A DNA stretch of 64,000 bases from Fen-671 sp963794745 (GCA_963794745.1 CAWCEZ010000007.1:186001-250000), one strand, 5' to 3'. Positions 17,173 to 27,291 are shown, counted from the stretch's first letter. The notes: generated by a model from the letters alone, not told the origin. Made by a program: numbers and translations.

Positions 17173-18076
17173 TCATATACTGCTCGAAGAAGCGTCTGGT
17201 CCCGCCAGAAGCGCCCGAGCACGAAGAGCGACGGCATAGTCGACAAAAGTACCGTCGGCCAACATGATCGACGCTACTCCCAGACCTTCGGCCTCGGTGA
17301 AAGCGCGGTCTACTTCACTCGCCCACAGGAGCTCTTCGGAGGTAGCGGTGAATGCCTGGCGGACCAAGTCCAGCTGGCGGGGATGGACGACGAGCTTGCC
17401 TGAGAAGCCCAAGGACCGCGCGTGCTCGGCGGAGCGCCGGAGGCCTGCGTCGTCTTGGATGTTCAGCCAAGGCCCATCTATGGGCCGTACCAAGCCTACG
17501 GCAGCTGCCGCCAACACGATGCTGGAGCGAGCCTGAAGCAACTCGGTACCACCGGCGGTCGGGGTGACCCCAAGCTGGCGAGAGAAGATCCGCCGGCCCG
17601 AACGCCAGGGTGTAGACACGCTGGTGCGCGGCCGCGATTTCTTTTGCCGCAAGTACACCCTGCGCTGTCTCGATTAGCGGTATGAGCCTCGGCCCGCTAC
17701 CTGCACATTTAGCGAATTCGTCCGCCTCGGCGAGCCGTTCCACCATGTCCAAAATGGTCTTAGCATTGCTCACCATTGGCAAGACGATGAAATCAAGAAC
17801 CGGCCAGACGGGCAGCAAGGCCTCTAGGTCGCTCTCCAGTTGCACACTTGTCGGCGAATTGACCCTGATGGCTATCAGAGGGCCGTCTGTCTTTGCAACA
17901 GAAATGGCCTCTACGGCACCTTGCCTTGCTTGCACCTTGTGAGAGTGCGCAATTGCGTCCTCCAGGTCAACAGCAATGCAGTCTGCCCCGCTGGAGAGGG
18001 CTTTAGCGATCCGGTCAGGCCTGTCGCCTGGGACAAAGAGCATTGTCCTGATCGCATGCAGGGTCATCCTTGCCAA
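17173..18076 (-). CDS. HpcH/HpaI aldolase/citrate lyase beta (CitE)-like protein, frameshifted
   Basis: The N-terminal part, TMLFVPGDRPDRIAKALSSG then ADCIAVDLEDAI, is the CitE signature with the phosphate-binding and Asp/Glu residues. IAIRVNSP, FIVLPMVSNAKTI and LIPLIETAQGVL (metal-binding Glu) follow. Near 17575 the frame shifts, and the C-terminal part runs QLGVTPTAGGTELLQARSSI, WLNIQDDAGLRRSAEHARSL and GFSGKLVVHPRQLDLVRQAF. Family members cleave or form acyl-CoA thioesters such as citryl-, malyl- or methylmalyl-CoA. As the last gene of the sugar-acid operon, a role in splitting a short hydroxyacid product is plausible but unproven. Confidence 0.82.
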
Positions 18077-18116
18077 GCGCGTCCCCGTTCACCCATTCTC
18101 AAAGGCTAACGGACTA

Positions 18117-19100
18117 TTACTCGGGGCCTATGGGTGGAGCTTTACGTATGGAGTTCTGCCTCGCTCGCGCACCGGCGGCGGACGGTACAGCAAGATCGGC
18201 TGCACCGAGCTGCGACATCTGCAACCAAGGAGCTTCTCGCGCCAGCGACTCCAAGCCCAACGACGCCCTGTGCACCCGCGCTCTAGACAGCGAGATCGCT
18301 GTGGCGTCGAGGTGAGATCCTGACGGGTAGACATCTGGGGCGTTGCGTAACCCGAACTTTAGGTACACGGGGGCCGCCACTTTTACTAGCGCCGCAATCT
18401 CGTGGTACCTCATGATGCCCCCACCGGAGTCGGGCGACTCCACATAGATGTCAAGTGGGACGTCCACAACGGCCCGTATCGCCGCTATATCTGCGAGCGG
18501 GAGATCGTACGGAAGGTTGATCGTGGATGCTCCCAGCTGCTCGACAACCCGAGCTGTCGCAGCGTTGGCGACGGGCAACATCACTGATACCTTTGCCTGC
18601 ATATCTGGCGGGAGAAAACCGCTCTCACGGCCACGCCCAAACGCGTAGAGAGCACCAATATCTGCGATCAGGACCGAACGGAAGCCATGTCCGGCCGCCC
18701 TCAAGCAATCACCGAGGACTGCGACAAGCTGTTCCTGACCGTACGCTACGGAGCCGAAACTTGGGTTTACACGTGCGCTCGCTGACAGCCCCCATCCGGC
18801 ATTCGGCCGAGCAAAAAGAGACACCTCGGTGTGGCTGCTGGCGGCGAGCTCGGCGTAGCGATCGAGTTCGCCGTCCAGCATGAGGCACACTCCTGAGCCC
18901 TGAGACACGCGGTGTACAGGGACACCAAGCTCTTTCGCCCGGTCGAGCACGGCCTCAAAACATCCAGGGCCCTCGACCGACGGGATTTCGACCCGGTACT
19001 GAGCCCCGTCAGGGAACCGCTTGGCCGACTCCGCCAAGCGCTGAACCTCTCCCTTGTGCAGGCCGATCTCAGTCAGGAACCCCCGGACCTCGTCAGTCAT
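18117..19100 (-). CDS. TIM-barrel protein, possibly U32-peptidase-like, function unknown
   Basis: 327 aa, soluble. The sequence alternates strands and helices as in a TIM barrel: AQYRVEIPSVEGPGCFEAVL, FRSVLIADIGALYAFGRG, AATARVVEQLGASTINLPYD, VDVPLDIYVESPDSGGGIM and APVYLKFGLRNAPDVYPSG. The general layout recalls the U32 'peptidase' family, many members of which are not proteases, but I see no diagnostic motif. It lies between the IclR regulator and the CitE-like gene in a sugar-acid operon, so an enzymatic role such as an aldolase or epimerase is the better guess. Start at the ATG at 19100. Confidence 0.55.
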   Translation of the reverse strand: MTDEVRGFLTEIGLHKGEVQRLAESAKRFPDGAQYRVEIPSVEGPGCFEAVLDRAKELGVPVHRVSQGSGVCLMLDGELDRYAELAASSHTEVSLFARPNAGWGLSASARVNPSFGSVAYGQEQLVAVLGDCLRAAGHGFRSVLIADIGALYAFGRGRESGFLPPDMQAKVSVMLPVANAATARVVEQLGASTINLPYDLPLADIAAIRAVVDVPLDIYVESPDSGGGIMRYHEIAALVKVAAPVYLKFGLRNAPDVYPSGSHLDATAISLSRARVHRASLGLESLAREAPWLQMSQLGAADLAVPSAAGARARQNSIRKAPPIGPE

Positions 19101-19130
19101 CGGTCCCGACCAATGAGTTGGTCAACCACC

Positions 19131-19933
19131 TCAAGCTCCCCTCCCGTGGCCTAAAAGGCCCGACATCGTCCTTGCGACTTCGCAAACCCGGTCCCCGCTT
19201 TTTGAGTCCCGCAAGTGTTGCTTCATTCGCGAGACTGGACCGGCGACACTGATGGCTGCGACGACTTCCCCCTTCCGCCCAAGTACGGGGGCACCGATGC
19301 ACGCAACACCCGGCTCGTGCTCCTCGTTGTCGGTGGCATAGCCTTTGCGCCGGGCCCGACGAAGTGACGCCTCGAGATCCGCGCGTGTGTGTGCAATGTC
19401 TGTGGCGTGAGCGCGACCAGCTCGGTCATGGCGAAGAACTTGTCCAGGTCCTCGGGAGATAGGAACGCGAGCATGGCTTTGCCCACCCCGGTGCAGTAAG
19501 CCGGCGCGGTATAACCAACTCCCGAGCCCCGAACGAGCCCGACGACCTGGGAAGACGGCACCAGCTTCTCCAAATAGATGACCCTGTACTCCTGGTCAAG
19601 GGTGGCCAGGTGGACTGTCTCGTCAAACTCGTCTCGCAACATTTCGAGAGCTGGCCGTGTCTCCCGTCGCAGATCCAACGACCCTTCGAAGGCGGAGGCG
19701 GCCTGAAGTAGCCGGTTCCCCAACCAGTAGCCGTGGTCGGTCTGTTGTGCCCATCCCCGTTGCACGAGTACGCGCACCGCTCGGTGCGCCGTCGCCTTTG
19801 GCAACTGAGTGCGAGCCACTACTGCCGAAAGCGGGAGCGGTCGGCCAGCCTCGACCAGCGCCTCCATCACGAGGAGGCCCTTGGCCAAAGCGCTCAGAGG
19901 GCCGTCCTGTTCGTCCTCAGCGACCGTGCTCAC
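19131..19933 (-). CDS. IclR family transcriptional regulator, frameshifted
   Basis: Start GTG at 19933 (VSTVAEDEQDGPLSALAKGL) follows GGAGGCTTGG; the frame is open farther upstream but without a better site. The winged helix is LPLSAVVARTQLPKATAHRA. The ligand domain has ETVHLATLDQEYRVIYLEKL, YCTGVGKAMLAFLSPEDL and VALTPQTLHT. Near 19375 the frame shifts and the proper C-terminus appears: TRADLEASLRRARRKGYATD, GVACIGAPVLGRKGEVVAAI, ending RGA at 19131. About 267 aa, the family norm. It should control this sugar-acid operon; IclR proteins often sense small acids. Confidence 0.88.
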
Positions 19934-20088
19934 CCAAGCCTCCAGCCGGCGCACCGTTCGCCATGGCCGCATCCCCGGCTCCGAGCCCGCCCCACAATGT
20001 CATCAGTCGGAGGCGCCCACAACCCCACTGCCTCGACACTCTCTTCCGACAACGACGCGCCCACAACCCTCCCTGGACCGGCAGTGTG

Positions 20089-20958
20089 TTACTTGATGGC
20101 CCCGGCCGTAATGCCTTCCACGAAGAGCCGGCTGAGCACAATATACAGGACGATTACCGGCAGCGACGCCAGGATGACAGAGGCGAACACTAGCCCGTAC
20201 GACGTTGAATATGACCCGAAGAAGCTGGCGATAGCAACGGGCACGGTGTACGTCGAGCTACTGGTTTCGATTATGAGGGGGAGCAGGAAATCATTCCATA
20301 CGAATACACCATTGATTATCGCGACTGCGGCGATCGCTGGCTTCAGGAGCGGGAGCTCGATCATCAGGAATGTCTGGATATGAGAGCAACCGTCCATATA
20401 CGAGGCCTCGGCCAGCTCCGCCGGCACTGTCCGGAAGAAATGGAGAAAGATCAAGAACGCCAGCGGCACCGTGAATGCGCAGTAGGGGAGTATCACGGAG
20501 CCAATTGACCCGACCAGCCTGAGCTCGTGCATCAAGATGAACACGGGGATGACGATGACGACCGACGGCACGACGAACCCGGAGAGGAACACGAGCTGGA
20601 CCAGCCCGGAGAACCGCGCTTTGAGCCGCACGACGGCGTATGCAGCCATCGCACCGACTGTGCTGCTCACGAGGATCGATACGATCGTAACGAGGAAACT
20701 ATTGCCGAACGCCGGGAGCAGGTCGCCCTGCGTCCACGCCTGAGAGTAGTTCGAGAAATAGAGGTGCGTGGGGAACGAGTACGGCGAACTGAAAAACGAC
20801 GGTTCCGACTTGAACGACGCGAAGAGCGTTACGACGATCGGGCCGATCGCGAAGGCACTGTATGCGATCAGGAACCCATGCACCAAGACGTGCCGGCCCC
20901 GCGCCGTCAGAGACCTCATGCCGGCACTGCCGGTCGTCAGCACACCGGTGGCTGTCAT
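20089..20958 (-). CDS. carbohydrate ABC transporter permease (MalG type)
   Basis: 289 aa. Start ATG at 20958 overlaps the stop of the MalF-type gene (TAATG); the frame runs on far upstream without a stop but that stretch overlaps the MalF gene and is not coding. Six membrane helices; the EAA loop is AEASYMDGCSHIQTFLMIEL. Ends GITAGAIK, a C-terminus typical of CUT1 permeases. No ATPase is encoded nearby. Confidence 0.92.
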   Translation of the reverse strand: MTATGVLTTGSAGMRSLTARGRHVLVHGFLIAYSAFAIGPIVVTLFASFKSEPSFFSSPYSFPTHLYFSNYSQAWTQGDLLPAFGNSFLVTIVSILVSSTVGAMAAYAVVRLKARFSGLVQLVFLSGFVVPSVVIVIPVFILMHELRLVGSIGSVILPYCAFTVPLAFLIFLHFFRTVPAELAEASYMDGCSHIQTFLMIELPLLKPAIAAVAIINGVFVWNDFLLPLIIETSSSTYTVPVAIASFFGSYSTSYGLVFASVILASLPVIVLYIVLSRLFVEGITAGAIK

Positions 20959-21938
20959 TACAGCGTAACGATCCGTCGACGGAAGTACAGTTGCAAAAGG
21001 AGCAGGCCAAACCCGAGGATGATCATTACGCCTACGGCGTTCGCTTCGGCATAGCCGAGGTTCGCAGTTGGGCTGAACGCGCCGACACCGAAGGCCGTCC
21101 GGTAAATGAGCGTACCCACGACATCCGTCGCTCCCCCAGGCGCCCCTTCGATACCTTCCAATATGTAGACGACAGCAAAGCTCTGAAAGATGGTCACGAA
21201 GGTCAGCACCGTGTTCACGACCACGGCGGGCCGCAACAACGGGATGACGATGTGGCGGAACCGCCGTAGCCCCGCAGCACCGTCGACTCGCGCCGCGTCG
21301 AGAAGCTCGAGCGGGATCGCCTTGAGGCCCGCTCCGTACACGACCATGGGCACGCCTCCCCATTGCCACCAGCTCACAACGATGACGCTCAAGAGAGCCA
21401 GGTGTGGAGAGGAGAGCCATTGCCGCTGCAGGAACCCCAAGCCAATGCTCTGGAGCGCCGGGTTGAGCAGCCCGATCTGTGGGTTCAGCATCACCGACCA
21501 TATGAAGCCCGTAGCTACGAGTGATAGCACTGCGGGTAAAAAGATCAGGGTGCGGTAGACGGTGTAGCCGGTGGGCCGCTTGTCGAGTATTACGGCTGTC
21601 CCTAAGGCCACCACATTGACGAGTACCAAGAAGGCAACGAACATGATGGCGTTATGTTCCAACGCCGACAAGAAGGCGCTCGAGTCAAGGACGGACCTGA
21701 AATTTACTAAGCCGTCAAAGCTGAAGCGGCTGATCCCGTTCCAGCCGCTGAGGCTCAGCGGCAAGCTACCAATGGTGGGGACAAGGAAGACGATCCCGTA
21801 AAGCACCAATGCCGGGGCAAGGAAACGAGCCGCTGGCCGTGACCGCTTTCTGCGCCTTGGCGTGGTGCCCGGTGGAACCGGGCCACGCCCGGTCGCAACT
21901 ACCGCAGACGGGCCCCAAGACGCTCGTCGCCGGTTCAA
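20958..21938 (-). CDS. carbohydrate ABC transporter permease (MalF type)
   Basis: 326 aa with a basic N-terminal tail (TTPRRRKRSRPAARFLAPAL) and six membrane helices. The EAA loop is LDAARVDGAAGLRRFRHIVI. The TTG at 21938 follows the dehydratase stop by only a few bases with GGGGGG in front; a start a little farther in is possible. Forms the CUT1 membrane channel with the downstream MalG-type protein. Confidence 0.9.
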   Translation of the reverse strand: MNRRRASWGPSAVVATGRGPVPPGTTPRRRKRSRPAARFLAPALVLYGIVFLVPTIGSLPLSLSGWNGISRFSFDGLVNFRSVLDSSAFLSALEHNAIMFVAFLVLVNVVALGTAVILDKRPTGYTVYRTLIFLPAVLSLVATGFIWSVMLNPQIGLLNPALQSIGLGFLQRQWLSSPHLALLSVIVVSWWQWGGVPMVVYGAGLKAIPLELLDAARVDGAAGLRRFRHIVIPLLRPAVVVNTVLTFVTIFQSFAVVYILEGIEGAPGGATDVVGTLIYRTAFGVGAFSPTANLGYAEANAVGVMIILGFGLLLLQLYFRRRIVTL

Positions 21939-21947
21939 GCCCCCCGT

Positions 21948-23113
21948 TCACCACGGGGCGACCGAGCCGTCGCGGTAACTCAATGGCGGGATCGGCCAGG
22001 TCCAATTGTCCTCGGCGCTGGCAGGGCGCACCGCTTCCAAATTGACAGTCACCCCGAGACCGGCCCGGCCGGCGCAGCGATCATCCCGTCCACCACATGG
22101 AACGGCTCTTCGATCAGGCCCTCGCCGAGATCGCGGACAAGCTCCTGGATAAGTGCGTTCTCGCACACGCAGTCAACCTGCAGGCTCGCTGCCAGGGCCA
22201 CGGGCCCAAGTGGGTTATGCGGAGCGATAGAGGCGTAATGAGTGTCGGCCATAGCCGCGATCTTCACCAGTTCGCTGATCCCGCCTGCATGGCAGACATC
22301 CGGCTGGTACACGTCCGCGATGCGCTGCTCGATCGCCTCTCGGAACCCCCATTTGGTGAATAGACGTTCCCCCGTCGTGATCGGGATGCTGGTCGAAGCT
22401 CGTAGCTCCTTCATCGCGAAAACGTTCTCAGGCAGGCACGGCTCCTCCACGAAGAGCGGCCGGCAGCTTTCCAGCTCTGCGAGTAGGACCCGGCTAAGAG
22501 CAGGGCTGGCGCGACCGTGAAAGTCGATCGCAAATTCATAGTCGGGCCCGATTGCCTCCCTCAGCTGGTGGAACCGAGCGACCTCCGAGTCGACGAAGCG
22601 TACCTCGCCCATGCGGGGGGCCGGCCCGGAGAGCACCGTCTTGAAGACGGTGAAGCCTCGTGACGCGGCGCGGAGAGCGTCCTCGGCGAGCTCGCCGCCA
22701 GTCGCCCCGCCTATATGGCAATACACCGGGACCGCAGTCCGGACCGGGCCTCCCAGGAGCTCATATGTGGGGACACCCAGAAGCTTCCCTTTGATGTCCC
22801 AAAGCGCGTTGTCGACAGCCGAGATCGCACTGACGAGGACAGGCCCGCCCCTGTAGAAATTGTCCGTGTACATCCGCGACCAGTGGTGGCCGATCGCCCG
22901 CGGGTCTTTGCCTATCAGGTACTCAGACAGCTCGCCGAGAGCGCCCCGTACGGCCCCTGGGTTCCCCTCGAGCACTGCTTCGCTCCAACCGTCCACGCCG
23001 GCGTCGGTCGCGATGCGGAGGAACTGCCACCTCGGGGGCCCGTAGCTACCCCCGAGGTCACGGCGTGGGCCATAGAAAACCTCGACGGCCCGGATGCTTA
23101 GTTCATTCGACAT
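21948..23113 (-). CDS. mandelate racemase/enolase superfamily dehydratase, D-galactonate dehydratase-like; C-terminus frameshifted
   Basis: Closest in pattern to DgoD. EFAIDFHGRASPALSRVLLA carries metal Asp plus His, PLFVEEPCLPENV carries metal Glu, ITTGERLFTKWGFREAIEQR the third Glu, and IAPHNPLGPVALAASL the catalytic His. DgoD converts D-galactonate to 2-keto-3-deoxygalactonate. The first frame stops at 22049 after IAAPAGPVSG. Reading the next frame from about 22060 gives GLGVTVNLEAV and DGSVAPW, the conserved family ending, with the stop at 21948. Flanked by the transporter genes on both sides, it defines the cluster as sugar-acid catabolism. Confidence 0.85.
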
Positions 23114-23170
23114 ACTCGCTCAACGGACGGGTTGTCGTGGCAATGAAGTTCCGGCACCGTGGCCGCGTCG

Positions 23171-24451
23171 TCATACTTTGATGGTAGCTTGCGCGGCTGC
23201 CGCAAACGCCGACGGCGATAGCTTCCCGAGGAACATGTTCTCGATGTTGGCGAGCGAGTAGCTCCATAGCGGGGTGAGCTGTGGGACCTCGTACCATTCG
23301 GGGCCATTGTTCGTCGATTGTTGGATGATCTGCTCGAAAATCGGGGCGGTCACATGAGCCTGCTTTGTGTCCGGCATTTCGATGTTTTGGGCTACCTCAG
23401 AGCTGACCTTCGAGGTCAGGAAGAAGTTGAAGAACGTCTCTGCGGCGGCGATGGAAGCCGGGTCAGTGACGTTCGAGTTCAGCCCGTAGAGCAGGTCGAC
23501 ACCGCTGTTGACTGCCGCTACGCCGCCATGATCAGAGTGGGGAAATGCGAAAAAGCCCAGGTCGACCTTGGGGTTCACGTTCTTGTACCCGGTGTAGTCC
23601 GCCGAGCCTCCCATGATCATGGCACCTTTCCCCGAGGCGAAAAGCGCCTTACCGGTGTAGTACGCCGTCGAGGCGAAACCCTGAGCGAAGTAAGGCACGA
23701 GGCTCTGGAGGTAGGTGGTTGCCGCCACCAAGTCCGCATCTGTTACCGATGTTTTGCCACTCGCAAGTTCCGTGATCACATTCGGTCCCCGGACCGTCGT
23801 CATGAGGCCCGTCCACCAAAATGAGGGCAGGGTGCCGTCCGATGACGCCATTTGGATCGGTGATTGGCCCGCCTTTAGCAACGTTTCACATACATTAATG
23901 AGCTCGGACCAAGTGGTGGGTGGCGTCAATTTGTACTTGGCGAACACCGGCTTCCAATAGTAGATACCCGTCGTGTACTCGCCGAGGAGCGGTACCGCAT
24001 AGATCTTGCCGTTGACTGGCATCACGCTCGTGGCGGCGGCATTGAGGGCAGCCACGTTCACCTTGCCGGTGAGGTTGCGGAGGTGACCAGCTTTCGCGAT
24101 CACCTGGAACCCGGCGCCTGCTTGGCACCCAAAGATATTCGGCGCGCTCCCGGCGGCAAGGGCCGAGGTGAGCAACGTCGGGTAGTCGACCCCCGACTTC
24201 GCTGTGACATCGATCTTGATAGCGGGGTGCTGTTTTTCGAACTGGCTCACAAGAGCATTGATCTGTTGCGCCCATTCCGGGTGACTGTGCCACAAGCTTA
24301 AGGTCACCGGCTGCTGGCTCCCCTGGTAGCGGAAGCGGGCCGCATTGCCCAGCACGGTTGACGCACTGGCGGTGCCCGGCAGCAAACCTGCTGCGCCGGC
24401 GACCGTCGCCGCCCCGGCTCCCGCGAGGAACTGCCGACGAGAAATAGACAT
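23171..24451 (-). CDS. extracellular sugar/sugar-acid-binding protein, Tat-exported
   Basis: 426 aa. N-terminus MSISRRQFLAGAGAATVAGA has the twin-arginine SRRQFL motif with a hydrophobic core and an ASAS cleavage region, so export by Tat is likely. The mature part is a family 1 solute-binding protein (VTLSLWHSHPEWAQQINALV; VNGKIYAVPLLGEYTTGIYY; GKGAMIMGGSADY). AGGGGG precedes the ATG. First gene of the operon that continues through the dehydratase and two permeases. Confidence 0.92.
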   Translation of the reverse strand: MSISRRQFLAGAGAATVAGAAGLLPGTASASTVLGNAARFRYQGSQQPVTLSLWHSHPEWAQQINALVSQFEKQHPAIKIDVTAKSGVDYPTLLTSALAAGSAPNIFGCQAGAGFQVIAKAGHLRNLTGKVNVAALNAAATSVMPVNGKIYAVPLLGEYTTGIYYWKPVFAKYKLTPPTTWSELINVCETLLKAGQSPIQMASSDGTLPSFWWTGLMTTVRGPNVITELASGKTSVTDADLVAATTYLQSLVPYFAQGFASTAYYTGKALFASGKGAMIMGGSADYTGYKNVNPKVDLGFFAFPHSDHGGVAAVNSGVDLLYGLNSNVTDPASIAAAETFFNFFLTSKVSSEVAQNIEMPDTKQAHVTAPIFEQIIQQSTNNGPEWYEVPQLTPLWSYSLANIENMFLGKLSPSAFAAAAQATIKV

Positions 24452-24840
24452 CGAGATACCCCCTATGGTTGTGAACTCCTAAGTAACGTCTTTGTCATGC
24501 CGTTCCGGCTGGCCAGCCAACACTCTGCACCTAAGCTTTGATCTCCCAGGACCAACACGCGGGCCGTGGATACCCCGAAAGAGGCGTCCTCACTCCGCCT
24601 CAGCTGGGCTGTCTCACCTGGTGGACCAGTCGGTTCATCTTTTCGCTCCCCTATTGATACATGCCCATCGTCTGGGTGTCAAGGATTTCCTCGGGCCAAC
24701 GCGCCTGTCGTCGTAAAAGTGCCCAACTTCAGCGCGACTACGTGGTGGGTAAAGCGAAATGTGAGCGCTCTCGTAGCGTCATGTTCTCGCTGGCGCTGAT
24801 TCCGACGGCCTTTCGGGCCGGTGCTAGGTTGCAACGAGTC
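24452..24840. other. divergent intergenic region with two palindromes
   Basis: 389 bp between the binding-protein and kinase genes. GGCTGGCCAGCC (24507-24518) is a perfect 12-bp palindrome 56 bp upstream of the binding-protein start. GAGCGCTC (24763-24770), flanked as TGAGCGCTCTC, resembles the core of LacI/CebR-type operators and lies 71 bp upstream of the kinase start. No convincing -35/-10 pair and no RNA gene was seen. Confidence 0.4.
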
Positions 24841-26329
24841 ATGACGGTCCTTGGGCTCGACATCGGAACGACTGGTTGCAAAGTTGTCGCGGTCTCCGGG
24901 ACTGGCGCCATAATCGGGCGCGGTCACCGTGAGTACGCACTTCGGTCCCCGCGCGAGGGCTGGGCGGAGTTGGACGCGGATGAGGTCTGGTCGTCTATTT
25001 CGTCTGCGTGTCGCGATGCCACCTACGGCACCGAGGAGCCCGTCAACGCCGTTTCCATAGCCGCGGCGGCTGAAGTTGCTCTCCCGGTCGCTGCCTCCGG
25101 TAAAGTGCTCGGCCCAGCAATTGTCTCTATCGACCCGCGGACCGTGGACGAGTACCACTCGGTACTTGAAAAGATGGGTGCCGCACGGCTGACCCAGTTG
25201 GGGGGATTTGAACCTCGCCCTCACCACACTTTGTTCAGATGGCTCTGGATTCCGCGATCACGAGCCCACGGTCTACGAACAAGCTCGATGGCTGGTGGGT
25301 TGGATGGACTTCGTCTGTATTCGCCTTGATCTTGCGCCGTGCGTCGACCGCTCGCTCGCCGTGCGGAGCGCCGCATTTGACCTACGTCGCAATACCTGGG
25401 ATGACGGGCTTTTGGACGAGCTCGGGCTCTCGAGCGAAAAGCTCCCTCGAGTTGTCGCGTCCGGTGAAGTTATCGGCCGGGCACACGGCGGCGGGTGTGA
25501 ACAGCTAGGCATTGCCGAAGGGACGCTCGTCGTTGCCGGCGGAGTGGACCAACTCTGTGCCGACTACGGGATCGGGCCACTTCAAGACGGCGAGGCCATG
25601 CTCTCGATCGGGACCGTCGTCGTACTGACCGTCGACGTGGCGACCGGGGCCAATAACCTTAGCCCTGAGCTCCCCCGTGTCCCCGGTGTTACGCCGGGGA
25701 GAAGCCTGGTCATCGCTGGAAGTCCCGCGGGAGGGGCTCTGCTCCGGTGGTTCCGCACCCAGTTCCCGACCGGTGAAGCGGGTGGTCCTATGCCGAGCAA
25801 CGTTGACCCGTTCGACTTCATGCTGGCCGGGGTGGACAACGTGAGGTCTTCTATCATCGTCCTTCCTCATTTAGGTGGGTCCCGGTTCGCCTTCGAAGAT
25901 CCGGCTGCCACCGGGGCCATCGTTGGGCTTACGTACAGCACCACACGCGTAGAGGTCGTAAGGGCCTTGCTGGACGGGGTGGCTTACGAGATCGCCGAGA
26001 TGGTGGACCGGCTCACAGCCTTCGGTGTCCAGACCAGGGGCTTTGTCGCGACCGGTGGAGGCAGTCGGTCCCCGGAGTGGATGCAAATTATCGCGGACGC
26101 AACAGGGTTCCCCATCAGTTCAACTGCTTCGTCGGAGGGCGCGGCATACGGTGCGGCGCGACTCGGCGCCAGGTACGAGGATCCACCGGTCCAACTTTCC
26201 CCGTTGCCCCGCCCGCACGACTACGCGGCGCGCACGGGTTGGGCCGAATACCACGCGGCCCGACGTACAAGCTTCCGATCGGCTTTCCGCGCGCTCAGGA
26301 ACTCCACCTACGACAGGGGCTACCGGTAG
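24841..26329 (+). CDS. FGGY family carbohydrate kinase, frameshifted
   Basis: The N-terminal part MTVLGLDIGTTGCKVVAVSG is the ATP-binding phosphate-1 motif; RSPREGWAELDADEVWSSIS and LGPAIVSIDPRT follow. The frame shifts near 25250, after FEPRPHHTLFRWLW. Continuing: EQARWLVGWMDFVCIRL, VAGGVDQLCADYGIGPL (catalytic Asp), SIGTVVVLTVDV, and FVATGGGSRSPEWMQIIADA, the FGGY signature. About 495 aa, the family norm. FGGY kinases phosphorylate xylulose, gluconate, ribulose or similar; the specificity is not visible here. Divergent from the sugar-acid transporter operon. Confidence 0.87.
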
Positions 26330-27291
26330 TCGACTGTCACTACCGAGCCGGTCCTGGCCGACTTCAAGCACGCCTGGCGGATACATTCCGCCGAGGAGCT
26401 GTCAGCCAAAGAAGACAAAGGCTCTGTGCTGTCGCCCCCCCTCACGGCGTCCGAGAAGCGCGACAAGAGCTGGACGAAGGTTTCCACATATGCAATCGGC
26501 ACGCGCCCCGTCGTCGGGAGCTCGACGTACGAAGCTCTCCAGTCGCGACAGAAGCTCCCTTTGGAACCGACGACCTCAAAGCGGGTGTGCCCAGGGCCGG
26601 GTCCACCGCCCACGGCGATAGAGATACACAAAACGAGCATCGAACGGTCCGGGTAGAGCAGCGTGACAGACGCCTGGTCGAAGTGGTCGGGATCGCGGTA
26701 GCGGAACTGAGAAAAATGGCAGGATACCCGCTCAGCGCGACCCTTGAGGAAGATGGAACTATAGATGAGGTGCACCCCGTGTTGGGCGAGGATCTCCGGA
26801 TAGGAGCGAGACATCTCCTCTGTGTGCTCCTTCCAGTACGAGAAGCAGCCGTAACCCACATCGCCTAGTTCGCCTTCTTCCAGGCTCCTCTTGAGGAGCT
26901 GTAGGTCTGGGTCATAGACATTCGTCTGCGACGGCCAAACGATTACACCTCTTTCAGCGGCCATTTTCCGGAGCACCTCGATCCGGTCGACATCGAGGGA
27001 GACGGGCTTTTCAACTAGGACAGGTCGTCCCGCCTCAATTAGACGCAGGGCTTGGTCCACGTGATGATCCGTGGGGCTCAGGACGATCGCGGCATCAAAC
27101 TCTGAGCTGTCGAGACAGTTCTCCAGGGAGGTAAATGTTGGGATTTCGCCAAATAGCTGGCCCTCGAAGCGCGGGTCGACGATAGCCACCAGCTCGGCGC
27201 CGGGTAGTTGCCTTAGCGCTCGTTGATAGACCTCGAAAACTCTGCCGGCGCCAATCACGGCAAAACGGACCGCCGCCTTGGACGGGCTCAT
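26320..27291 (-). CDS. Gfo/Idh/MocA family oxidoreductase
   Basis: 323 aa. VRFAVIGAGRVFEVYQRALR is the Rossmann motif and GRPVLVEKPVSLDVDRIEVL contains the family's EKP triad with catalytic Lys. AQHGVHLIYSSIFLKGRAER supplies the His region of the substrate domain. These enzymes oxidise or reduce sugars and inositols with NAD(P). The ATG overlaps the stop of the hydroxyacid oxidase gene by 4 bp (ATGA), and the 3' end overlaps the convergent kinase gene by 10 bp. Confidence 0.9.
   Translation of the reverse strand: MSPSKAAVRFAVIGAGRVFEVYQRALRQLPGAELVAIVDPRFEGQLFGEIPTFTSLENCLDSSEFDAAIVLSPTDHHVDQALRLIEAGRPVLVEKPVSLDVDRIEVLRKMAAERGVIVWPSQTNVYDPDLQLLKRSLEEGELGDVGYGCFSYWKEHTEEMSRSYPEILAQHGVHLIYSSIFLKGRAERVSCHFSQFRYRDPDHFDQASVTLLYPDRSMLVLCISIAVGGGPGPGHTRFEVVGSKGSFCRDWRASYVELPTTGRVPIAYVETFVQLLSRFSDAVRGGDSTEPLSSLADSSSAECIRQACLKSARTGSVVTVDYR

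Noticed and set aside
20959..21501. Upstream extension of the MalG-type permease frame (to 470 aa)
   Set aside because: The added part is Arg/Gly-rich shadow of the MalF-type gene; the TAATG overlap at 20958 gives the natural start.
21920..21960. GGTTCAAGCCCC resembling a tRNA T-loop
   Set aside because: It lies in the permease/dehydratase coding junction, and no acceptor stem or anticodon arm can be folded around it.
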